From NCBI GenBank assembly GCA_020809705.1, contig CP085825.1:6820001-6884000 (forward strand): 64,000 nt of DNA. Direction: 5' to 3'. The stretch is from Calonectria ilicicola. Taxonomy: Eukaryota > Ascomycota > Sordariomycetes > Hypocreales > Nectriaceae. The translations under genes were made by a program, and so were the position numbers. Below are positions 34,746 to 44,592 of the stretch, piece by piece. A model generated the notes under the pieces. That model did not search any database and had not been told where the DNA came from. It saw nothing but the letters and a program-made list of their open reading frames with translations. Numbering within the stretch: the first letter of the stretch is position 1; the number at the start of each line of letters is the position of its first letter.

Positions 34746-36150
34746 TTACGCTTGCACTTTTGAGAGCTTTTTACCCCAGTGCCATAACATCATGATGAAG
34801 GCCGCAGCTACCGATGACACTCCGGTGTATATGACTACTGCATCATACTTTCCAGCTCCGTAGCGATGCGTCGTGGCCGATTTTGATGAGATGAGGCGCG
34901 CACTGGTCGGGCCAACTAAGATGCTTCCAATACCTTGAAGGAAGACATAAATTGCGTAGGTGGAGAAGACAGTAGATGGATCGTCGCACACGGAGCGCCC
35001 CATAGCCACTCGCAATGTCCCAAAGCCGAACGCGAAGAAGCCGTAGACAAGACTGAATGCAACGAGAAGACCAATTGACCGGGCGAGTCCCCAGAGGATG
35101 AATGAAGCTGCCGCCGCAAAAAAACAACAGCCCGTAGCCAGCAAGCTTACCGACAACTTTTTGTCAGACAGATATCCCAAGACAAATTGACCGATGACCT
35201 GAGCGATGGACATGATCGCCAAGAGAAGAGCACCTTGAAGGGAGGGAATGTTGAGCGCGGACGCGTATGAAGGGATAAACTCGATCGGAAAAAAGAAGCC
35301 GAGGCCCTGGACGAAAATTACAAGTCCATAGACCCAGAAAAGAGGTCGCTTCAAGAAGCCCCAGTCTGCTTTGGCGAAAGCTGTCTGTTCAGAGGCGGGC
35401 AAACGTCCCTTGAATAGTGGGATTAGAGGTCCTGTAAAGGTCATGGCTACTGCGCAGGCTCTTAGCGTTGTGCGATGGCCGTAAGCGTCTAGAAGTGCCT
35501 GGAGGACAAATGGCATTACAGCGCCAGTAGCCCCTGAAGCTGCGGAGATAAGGCCAAACGCCATGCCCTTGCGTACCACCCACCACTCATTGATCATGCT
35601 GATAATGGGATATGTGAGTATAACAAATCCGAGACCGTACAAAAGTCCTTGGGTCGCGATAAGGCTATTCACGGTGGACGCGAAGGATGCGCAGAGCAAG
35701 CCCAAAATACACATGGGCCACCCGAGCCAAATTTGGTGGCGCTGGTGCTTGGGAAATCACTTGGTCAAAATTGCCGAGAACGGAGCGCCGAGATAATACA
35801 GGCCCTGGGATAGAGCGCCGATAAGGGCAATGTTATCGCTGTCCTTTTCAAAATCCTTGATGTTTGAATAGTAGTTCTGAAAGACACCAAAACTCATAGG
35901 AAAGCCTGGAAATGATCAGTGAATTGAATGAATTAAGGAGTGGGAAGAACCAACCCCAAAAGAGCGCTTCAAAGATGAAGCCTGCAATCAACACGACCCA
36001 AGCATCGCGGCCTCGGTCTACAGGCTTTAGTTCTTGAGGAAACCTTGCATTGTGACCCTCTTGAATGACACTCGATTCGCCATTTTGAAATTCTTGCTGG
36101 GGTTGCAACTCAAGAGATGTTTGCGATTGATGGGGATTTGAAGTGCTCAT
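34746..36150 (-). pseudogene. MFS transporter (monocarboxylate-porter type) with an in-frame TGA
   Basis: Twelve-span plasma-membrane carrier of the fungal monocarboxylate-porter-like group. Exon 1 (35955-36150) encodes a hydrophilic N tail and G-R-D-A-W-V-V-L-I-A-G-F. A 49-bp intron (35906-35954) leads to G-F-P-M-S-F-G-V-F-Q-N-Y-Y. In the loop after the second membrane span the frame reads A-I-L-T-K, TGA (35757-35759), F-P-K-H-Q-R-H-Q-I-W-L-G-W-P. Relatives have Arg here, so CGA to TGA, a C-to-T change at a CpG, is the simplest explanation. The remaining 336 codons, with the other membrane spans, are intact to the TAA at 34746. Full length would be 451 residues. With the stop, only about two spans are made, so it is probably non-functional unless read through. 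It lies between two other broken genes. Confidence 0.8.
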
Positions 36151-36605
36151 GGTACGGTGAGTGGGTGCAGAAATGATCTATTCAAACAATCACTGTAATA
36201 AAAGCGATGGGAAACAGAATGCAAATAAGATGGGTTTGGTAATAAATAATTGTTAGCGTTGTTATGGTCTTGTCGTGCGCTAAGGTGGCTTCGGAAGTTT
36301 GCCACACACTTCGGGAATTTGGTTCGTGGCCAACTTCCGAGCGATGGAGCTGAGGGGCCGACCCCGCATAATCAGACTCGGACATAAAAGAGAGTGCTGT
36401 GGCAAATAAACAGCAGTAGACGTTTATTCAATAAATAGACAATCGCCTGGCATGGCTTGGAATGAATTATATAAGGATATATGGGCTTTGCAGGATTTAT
36501 AAAGTTGAGCTTAGTCCTTGATAAGTTTGGTGGCACAAGAATATATAGCACAAGTCTATTCACTTTTCTATCCTATAGCTGACCTATCCATCAATGGCCA
36601 CTATT
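36151..36605. other. Short intergenic region
   Basis: No gene seen between the MFS and the oxidase pseudogenes. Confidence 0.5.
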
Positions 36606-38438
36606 CTACAGGCGAGCACCCGGTATAGCTGCAACAGCAAAGGGATTGGGGGTGAAGGTGCCATTGGGATCGGCCTTGGCCCTTGCCTTACCCAACCTGA
36701 CATACTTCTCAGCATTCTCGTAGTAGTATTGCCAGGTATCATCCTTGTTCAGGTCCCACTCGCCATAGGAACCCCATAGCATTCGTCTGTCCTGCTTGCT
36801 GAACGAAGAGTTGGGTCCGACAAAGACCTTGTCATTGCCCGCCTACCATTTCTCGGCGTCCTCCTTGTAGCCTTCCTTATAGAAGCAATCCAAAACTTGG
36901 ACAACCGTTGAGTCTCTCCAGCTGTAGGATGTTCCATTGTTTCTATTGACGAAGAAACGCGAGTTTTCTCCTCCAAAGGGTTGGATCTGCACTGCAAGCC
37001 TGCAGCCATTAAAGAAGCGCTTAGCACTTTCATCCGGGTTCCTGGATTCTGTTCCCTTCCAGTAGATTAGATGAATGCGTTCGGCTACGTGATCAACCCA
37101 GCCATCCTTCTCTAGAGTTGTTGAGTTTGTAGCCCACGTTCTCTTCTCGTAAGGGAGATCAAACTCTCTCTTCTTGGGGAAGATCCATTTCCCGCTCATT
37201 GTAGACAAGCTTTCATCAAACTCTTGCATCTGGAGAGTAAAGTAAGGATGCATCTTCTTCACATTTCTGAACTTGTTGAACCAATTGTCAACGTCGGCAT
37301 CATAGCTCTGGCCTGGGCTGGTTGGGGCCCATTGCGCATAGACCACGATCACGGCAGGTAAGGCACCATCCAGCCACTGGAGAGCATCCCCTTCAAGCCT
37401 GTCAATACCTTGTTGGATCTTCTTCATCATCTTGTCCCACTCAGTAGCTCCTGTCAACGACGGGAAGAGCTTTGCGATATCAAAGTCCATACTCAGAACA
37501 CTAACGCAAAGATCATAGCCTCGCGCCATTTGCTGATTGTCAGACATTTGTGCCAGGATGGTCAAAACCTCCTTGAAAATTGTTTTAGTATAGACACATG
37601 CCATCTTAATTCCGTGGGGACCCTTGAACTCGGTCTTTCCATCAACAGTTTTGATGAGATTGCTGTCCGATGGATAGCTAAAGTTAGGTGGAATGGACTT
37701 GGTTCCCATGTAACTCTTGCCACGGTAGACCTCAACAGTGTAGTGAGTAATGACACCAAAATTGCCTGGGCTACCTCCGAGAATGGCCCGGAAGATGTCC
37801 TGGCGGTTAGTCTCAGAAAGTTCATCGATCTTTCCGTCGTAGCACACCATGCGAATCTTTCGGATGTTATCACCGAAGAGGCCAAAGCTACGACCAAGCT
37901 GACCGTAGCCACCGGTTTGGCCGTGTCCACCGACACATACAAAAGCGCATTGTCCGTGAGGAACAAACAGGTCATGGCTGGCGAGGTATGCATTGAAGTT
38001 CTGAAGCTGAACGCTGACACCAACCATGACAAGTGCTCTGTCCGCAGGCACGGTGCTGGGATCTTGGGGTTCCACAATTCTTATATCATTGTAGGTGTCG
38101 GTAAGGTCAATTTGAATGTTTTCGCCACTTGTGGATGATGCACCACAGTACTGGTGACCACCACTCTTGACAGCCACAGAAACATGGTGGGCGGTAGCCC
38201 AGTTCACAGCTGCCTGGACATCCTCGTCTCGTCTAGGCTGCACGATCAGCTTAGGGTGCAGATCGTGGTCACCAGGGTTCTTGTAGTTGGCCTCGGAGTA
38301 GAATGGATCGGCGGAAGTTTCCTTGTTGTAAGATAAACTGGCATATTGCTGGTTGAAGAAGTTGTAGTCACGCTTTTCATGGTCATCGCCGTCGCGGGAG
38401 TATTGCATGCCCTGGAAGCCGGGAATCGTTTGACTCAT
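36606..38438 (-). pseudogene. Berberine-bridge-type FAD oxidase, premature TAG before the last 78 codons
   Basis: Flavin oxidase of the FAD_binding_4/BBE family. Start at MSQTIPGFQG (38438); the frame opens further upstream but this ATG follows a TATA box and fits the family. Intronless. Covalent FAD sites are V-K-S-G-G-H-Q-Y (His) and H-G-Q-C-A-F-V-C-V-G-G-H (Cys), a bicovalent pattern. There is no signal peptide. The frame stops at TAG 36843-36845 (E-K-W-stop), but the same frame continues for 78 codons with clear family sequence (AGNDKVFVGPNSSF, DPNGTFTPNPFAV) to a TAG at 36606-36608. CAG to TAG (Gln) is the likely change. The lost part is the BBE C-terminal segment that packs against the flavin domain, so activity is doubtful. 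Without the stop the protein would be 610 residues. It differs from the secreted oxidase at 28574. Confidence 0.85.
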
Positions 38439-38528
38439 GATTGCTTTTTGAAGGAAATGTAGAGTAGAAATAATGAAATCTGTGGTTAATAGGGATTTCC
38501 AGAATGAAAGCAAAGGGTTCTTATATTT

Positions 38529-38536
38529 CTTATATA
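38529..38536 (-). promoter_or_regulatory. TATA box of the broken BBE-type oxidase
   Basis: TATATAAG on the minus strand, about 90 bp before the ATG at 38438; the core promoter appears intact although the gene carries a stop. Confidence 0.45.
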
Positions 38537-41428
38537 ATTTTTTAGAGTTGCCACGCTCGTCCGCTTTCGTCAAGTTGACAAGACTTTACTGCAGGGTCGA
38601 CTTGATCTGGATTCTTCCTAGTGGAGAATTTGAGACATTGCCGTGGACTCGAATGCCGCATCCGAACTCTCAGAGCTGAGTGGCTCATCTTGCTTGAATC
38701 AGGATGTGGGCTTTCCCCAAGGCAGGCTCGTCGGGCGTGTCCTTGACTGCAAAACTATTACGGCTTGGAACAGAACCGTATGAACCATGCAGTTTCCCCG
38801 GTCCCCCGTTTTATCTTGGTTAGCCTCTTGACCAAGACATACATGCAAAACTATTGATTTGGGGTTTGGCTACAGTAGATGCTGAGACCTTGTCTAATAG
38901 CGCCACGCCACTGCGGGGACGCGTGACTGGTCGCGACCTTACTATGCAGATGCACCTCTCACGATTGAATCAGATTCATTCCATACCACTTCAGCAGACG
39001 TAATCCGGACAAGTCTCATGTCGCTTTGTTGGCCCTGCAAATAGACGGAATATGCTGCGTGGGAACGCAGTATTTATCATAGTTGGGCCATCTTTTGATG
39101 CATGTATTTAGATCTCACTAATTGGGTCCCATGACATGGCACCGTTTTTATAAAGTTGACCATTTATGGCGACCAATGGTATCTGAGGTCGAGAGTGGAG
39201 GACAGAATAAGGCTCGGCCCTAACCCAAGATGCGGCTCGTCGCTTGCTCCCGTAACTAGTGGGTGTGGCATTGGGTTTGGTGTGAGCCTGTCTGTGAGTT
39301 AATTCTATACATTCTCTTCTTTTCAGCTTGCCACAACGCAGACCTAGGTCGGCGGCAGCTACTCGAGACTTTTAAATACCTTAACGCCGGATAAAGTGGT
39401 GTTGCCGATTGCGTACGAAACTTTTACGCAAGCTTGTCTATGTGGAGGCTAAATATTTGCCGAAAAGAATTTGGGGTGAACACAAAGTGACTTCCTGGAA
39501 GAAAACTGGCTCACTGTCGAACATATTGGATGAGATTGCAAGGTTTATGTGCAGCCTGCTTCATCCCAGTCTTAAATGCGTCCTGGCACATATGTCAGGA
39601 ATTGCATGTGTATCCTGTCAGCTCCAGGGACGCATGGCTAATAGTTCTCCTATGGGAGTGGTGACTACGAGTCGTCGCAGGAAGGTTCGTTCGTACCTTG
39701 AGCCAGAGCTATCGGAATTTCAACTGATTAGACTAAATCCTTTGGATGTCGGTAGGCACTGTGTGCTGAAAGTTACTCCGCACATGTTGATAAACTTTTA
39801 GTCTGAACGGTAGTGCTATGCTTTTTTCTTTTCGACCCGTAATGGTATTCACATCCAGTTGTAAAAATGGACTGAAACATTTGACACTCTAGTGCTTACT
39901 AGAATCCCGTGCTTTTTGAGAGTTAGAAAGGCATGCACTGGAAACTGAAGTTGTAGTTGTTCGATGCATTTAAGCATTTTACTCTTAAGGTTCAGAGAGT
40001 CGGATCAGTCGGTTTATTGTCCGTTGTGTGCATTGCCAAGCTACAGTTGAGGAATCCGACTAGGGTAGGCTGAGAGGTGGATGAAGTCAGGTTGGCCACC
40101 CTGAAGGCAACTTGGCTAGTCAACAGGCGAACCGCAAGTCTAGGATCAAATGATAACATATTTGAATACGATGAAGAATTTATCTCTTATTGAATCATTG
40201 ATTTATTGGCTGCTTTCGGCAGTGAATATTCGTTTGATTCCCTGTGTGACTCGTAGTAGTGTGTTATTTATTTCGCCAAAGTGTTAATCCGGCTTCATTC
40301 CAACAATCGCTGAGATTAAAATCTCCAACAGACTTATAAACTCTGTGTATTATCATTATTCACCTTGAATAATCAAAAATAAAAAGATTTTCTCTATTTC
40401 TCTCGTTCGTTTTGTTTTGCATTGGCTGTTTCAGCCGCAAGTGCTTTAATGTGCTACACTTTCTCCCCGGTTGCTTCCACATTGACCTTGACATTCACGT
40501 TCATGTTCATGCCCACAACACTTGGAGTAATAGTAACGGATTCTAGATAGCAAGTGAACTTTTATAAATTACAGACCTTGATGAACTGCCTTGCGACACA
40601 GGAATACATTTATGGAGGACTTTCGATGTTATCACTGCGTGTTAGTTTTGGGTTATTTCGAGATTTTAGATAAGCAGTGGCGTGACAATAGGGTTACAAT
40701 CAGATACGACTGCCAGTGTTTGTTTTGTGCCTTCCATCGTCAATTTGCTTGATCTTTGGTGCTGGACAGGAATTCTGCAATAAACTCTAGTTATATGTGG
40801 AAGATTGAGTTGGGCGACATAGAGAATTGTTTGGACAACATGAATTCAATCCATCCAGACCGTTTGATCCAATGTGCTGTTTGGATGAGAAAAGCGTCCG
40901 CCATTGTGTCTCCATGAGGGATTTAGCGCTCCGGGTATTCAAATGGGACAGCATAGAAGGTAGATGTACATAGAGATCTGAGGGGACAAATGATTCGCCG
41001 CAGGCTTGGTTCCAAGTGGTTTATGCATGGTAATACCACAGCGGCCCAATGAGATTCGATGCCGTTGGTTTTGGTTACCTAAACACTTCAACCACATGCG
41101 GGTGATTGAATGTTGACTTGCAAGAAATGACGAATGGAGAGAACAAAAAAAAGAAAACGAAGACATACAACACTCGGCATTCGCTGGTCGTCACCGACCC
41201 AACTACTACTCAAGCGCTCCTCAGCTTGACGCTCGGAGAGCAGACGGGATCCAGTATTTTCTGAGGGCTGTGGTCGTATGTGGCGAGATTGGGCGGGCCG
41301 GACGCCTATGAAGGGGCTTTTTTGGCGCTAGGACAAAAGGCGACACCAACTGATCTGCGGAGCTCCGTCACCGCCACTCAAGCCCGGATCTCACCTTTAC
41401 CGAGCCCACGGCGCACGTCTGGTTCGCC
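38537..41428. other. Intergenic, no supported gene
   Basis: One 130-codon open frame (39409-39801, plus) starts without an ATG and has no recognizable motif. Nothing else stands out in 2.9 kb. Confidence 0.5.
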
Positions 41429-42796
41429 ATGTCGTGCTTTGATACCATTGCTGAAAAGGCCGCCGACGACACGCTGCGCGTATGGGTCCGGAGGCTCCTC
41501 GACTCCAAGGACGAAATTGTCGCATTTGTGGATGCCCGCCTGGGCGGAGGTGGAACGGCCAAATATCTCGGGTGGAAAAAAGGGTCTTTTAACCTCGCAT
41601 TTCATATCGGCTTTGGCGACCAGCAACCGAGCGTTCTGATTCGGTTTCCCAAGCCGGGCCATACCGTTTCAGAATGGAGAGAGGAAAAGGTCAGGAACGA
41701 GGCGCACGTCATTGAATACCTCAGCCAACATACGACTATTCCTTTACCCCACATACGATGCTGGGGTTTGACCGAGGACAGCCCTGCCCAGCTTGGCCCG
41801 TTCATCATAATGGATTATATCGAGGGGACCAACCTAGGCACTTTTATCAGACAGCCTGCCGAAGACAAGGATGCCGAGCTGGTATTGGACCCCGACATTG
41901 ACGATGCAACGCTCGATGTCATCTATGAGCAGATTGCCGATTACTTAGCCCAGATATCTCGCCTTGAGTTTCCTCGCATCGGAGCTATAACAAAGGATGA
42001 AGATTCCGGGTCGTGGACCGTGATAAATAGGCCCTTGACGTACGTCATGAATGAGTTGGTAACCATCGCTGGCTACCCAGTGGATCAGCTCCCCGCCGCG
42101 CCGTTTGATACCGCAAGTGCCTTTTTTGAGTCTGCAGCATGCCAGCACCTAATACATCTTGACACCCAACGGAATCTTGTCCAGGAGGAGTCAAACGCCA
42201 AGAAGCGATTTATCGCGCGACACCGCTTCAAACAGCTGATTTCACAGTTTTGCATCGAAAATGAAGGACCTTTTAGGCTATATTGTGACGACTTGCGACC
42301 AACAAATATGCTTATCGACCCCAAAACACTCCGAATCACCGCCGTGATTGACTTTGAATTCACAAATAGCATGCCGGCCCAGTTTTCGTACGATCCGCCA
42401 TGGTGGTTGTTGTTGAGAGGACCGGACCTGTGGCTTGACGATGGCTGCTTAGAAGAGTTCCTGGTCAGGTTTGTGCCTCGAATGGAGCAGTTCATCAGAG
42501 CAATGGAAAGGGTAGAGTCAAGATCGCCACCAGTGGATGAAATACCTCTATCAGAGCGGATGCGTGATTCGTGGGAGTCAAGGCGCTTCTGGTTTGACTA
42601 CGCGGCCAGAATGCCTCTGGATGTTGACGAAATTTATTGGAAGACCTTACATGAGAATACAGATAAAAACGGCGTTACCCGGATTGAAAAAGAAAGGAAA
42701 CAAGACATAGAGTTGTTGACTCGGCATAAAATGGACCAGTTAAAGGCGTATCAGGAAGAGCGAGCAATCCGATTGGCTAAGGAGCGGACAGAGTGA
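41429..42796 (+). CDS. APH-fold (aminoglycoside phosphotransferase-like) protein
   Basis: Member of the large fungal APH/choline-kinase-fold family; substrates of the fungal members are mostly unknown. Intronless, 455 residues from ATG 41429 (MSCFDTIAEKAADD). The N lobe has the G-S-F-N-L-A-F-H loop and a V-L-I-R-F-P strand with the ATP-binding pattern, then E-A-H-V-I-E-Y-L. The hinge is F-I-I-M-D-Y-I-E-G. The catalytic loop reads C-D-D-L-R-P-T-N instead of the usual H-G-D-x-x-x-x-N: Asp and Asn are kept, His-Gly are replaced. The metal-binding Asp is in A-V-I-D-F-E-F-T. The C terminus is highly charged and helical. Activity is likely but not certain because of the changed loop. Flanking genes give no hint of the substrate. 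Confidence 0.75.
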   Translation: MSCFDTIAEKAADDTLRVWVRRLLDSKDEIVAFVDARLGGGGTAKYLGWKKGSFNLAFHIGFGDQQPSVLIRFPKPGHTVSEWREEKVRNEAHVIEYLSQHTTIPLPHIRCWGLTEDSPAQLGPFIIMDYIEGTNLGTFIRQPAEDKDAELVLDPDIDDATLDVIYEQIADYLAQISRLEFPRIGAITKDEDSGSWTVINRPLTYVMNELVTIAGYPVDQLPAAPFDTASAFFESAACQHLIHLDTQRNLVQEESNAKKRFIARHRFKQLISQFCIENEGPFRLYCDDLRPTNMLIDPKTLRITAVIDFEFTNSMPAQFSYDPPWWLLLRGPDLWLDDGCLEEFLVRFVPRMEQFIRAMERVESRSPPVDEIPLSERMRDSWESRRFWFDYAARMPLDVDEIYWKTLHENTDKNGVTRIEKERKQDIELLTRHKMDQLKAYQEERAIRLAKERTE

Positions 42797-43310
42797 ATGC
42801 GATTCTCATGCTTCACCAACTGCGTTTACTGCCATCTTTTAAAGACCTGCATCATCATATAATACAAATAGAAAGAATACAATTGCATCATACTATGTCA
42901 AAAAACAAGATATGACCGCGTCACGTTGGGCAACTCTCGCCATCCCTTGCTCCTCACAGTTTGCGGGGTCGTGCCCAAAGCGGACGTGATTCCGCCCCAC
43001 TCAACTGATTGGGCCGGAATTGTTCTCCCCATTCGGTCCAAGCCATCACATGCACCAATCTCTCTCCTGTGAGATTCACGTAGCAGATGGCTGTGATTAT
43101 CCTTCTGGTTTTTATTCGTTGCTCGATAGATTAGCTATGGCAAGCCGGAATTGGCTGCTTCATTCGGTCATTCTCTACAGTGAATATGACGACCATAAGA
43201 AGCACACGATCGCCAGCTCTCATTTCAAGTCAAACAAACAATCATCCCTCAAGTTCTTGGCTTTTTCAACTTTTCATTACAATAAATTCTTGATATAACC
43301 ATCTTACAGG
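42797..43310. other. Short intergenic region
   Basis: No gene seen; promoter region of the proline-racemase-family gene. Confidence 0.5.
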
Positions 43311-44363
43311 ATGCATTTCGCCAAGGCTATCAGCATCGTCGGTGTCCATTCCGAAGGAGAACTAGGCGATGTAATTGTTGGAGGCGTCCTTGACGTCCCT
43401 GGCAAGACCATGTTCGACAAGATGATGCACTTCTGGACCAAAGAGGATGAATTGCGTCAGCTTCTGTTGAACGAGCCTCGAGGAAGACCGCATAGAAATG
43501 TCAATCTCGTCCTCCCTCCCTGTGACCCCCGAGCTGATGCGGGTTTCCTCATCATGGAAAGTGAGGAGTACGCCCCCATGTCTGGGTCTAACACCATTTG
43601 CACTACCACCGCCCTGCTTGAGACCGGGATGCTCAAGATGCAAGAGCCTACTACCACCGTAAACCTTGACACGGCTGCTGGTTTGGTCACAGTCACCGCT
43701 GATTGCGAAGGTGGAAAGTGCAAGGCAGTTTCATTCGACAATGTTGCCGCATTTGCTTTCGCCCTTGATCTGGAGGTTGACGTTCCAGGTCTAGGAAAGG
43801 TCCTGTGTGATGTTGCATGGGGTGGCATGATGTATGCCCTTGTGGATGTCAGCTACGCGGGGCTGACGATTGAATCTCACAATGGAAAGGAATTGGTTGA
43901 GTACGGCGAGAGAATCAAGAGAGCCGTGCAGGCAAAGATCCATCCCGTTCATCCTGAAAACCCGGGAATTCACGGTGTTACCAACTTTGTGTGGACAGCA
44001 CCTTTGGAAAGTGATGGAGACGGCAAGAAGTCGCTCAATACGGTGGTTGTCTCTCCTGGCCGTCTTGATCGAAGCCCCTGTGGAACTGGTAGCTGTGCTA
44101 GGATGGCTGTCCTCCATGCTCGTGGACAGCTCGCCGAAGGTGAAAAGTTTCGCCATATTAGCGTTACGGGGACTGAATTTGACTGCAAAATTCGTGGCAT
44201 TACAAAGGTTGGCGAATACCCAGCTGTGCTGCCAACTGTCAAGGGAAGAGCCTGGATCACCGGCTTCCAGCAAGTTATGCTGGATCCGACTGACCCTTTC
44301 CCAGTTGGATTCAGGGTGGGCGATCTTTGGCACACCCCAAAGGAAATGGCAAATGGAAAATAG
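43311..44363 (+). CDS. Proline racemase superfamily enzyme (Ser/Cys type; hydroxyproline epimerase or dehydratase candidate)
   Basis: Single exon, 350 residues, normal length for the family. The family inverts or dehydrates proline and hydroxyproline using two acid/base residues on opposite faces of the ring. The first site reads M-S-G-S-N-T-I-C, with Ser where racemases have Cys (M-C-G-H). The second is D-R-S-P-C-G-T-G-S-C-A-R-M-A with the Cys kept. A Ser/Cys pair is not that of classical proline racemase (Cys/Cys) nor of the Cys/Thr trans-3-hydroxyproline dehydratases; it points to a hydroxyproline epimerase or dehydratase activity, by family knowledge. It probably serves catabolism of hydroxyproline from collagen or plant cell-wall proteins. 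No signal peptide, so cytosolic. It converges on the tannase gene, 229 bp apart. Confidence 0.85.
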   Translation: MHFAKAISIVGVHSEGELGDVIVGGVLDVPGKTMFDKMMHFWTKEDELRQLLLNEPRGRPHRNVNLVLPPCDPRADAGFLIMESEEYAPMSGSNTICTTTALLETGMLKMQEPTTTVNLDTAAGLVTVTADCEGGKCKAVSFDNVAAFAFALDLEVDVPGLGKVLCDVAWGGMMYALVDVSYAGLTIESHNGKELVEYGERIKRAVQAKIHPVHPENPGIHGVTNFVWTAPLESDGDGKKSLNTVVVSPGRLDRSPCGTGSCARMAVLHARGQLAEGEKFRHISVTGTEFDCKIRGITKVGEYPAVLPTVKGRAWITGFQQVMLDPTDPFPVGFRVGDLWHTPKEMANGK

Positions 44364-44592
44364 ATTAGTTAGATTAGCACTCATCTGCTTCAATAAACTA
44401 TGTTTGCACTCGCTGTCAAGTAACATGATCAACATGAAAGACATTTATTTAGAGCTTTCCTACAAGGCACTTCTATGATGTTACAAATTGATTTTGAGAA
44501 CAGATTCTTTATACAGTAAACGGAAACAATTTTCAAATATCTAATTACTAACAGTATTTTTTACATCCTCGCAAACCGCCCCCTTTTCCAAA

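Noticed and set aside
37410..38138. 242-codon open frame antisense to the BBE oxidase
   Set aside because: Mirror frame of a real gene with no independent motif.
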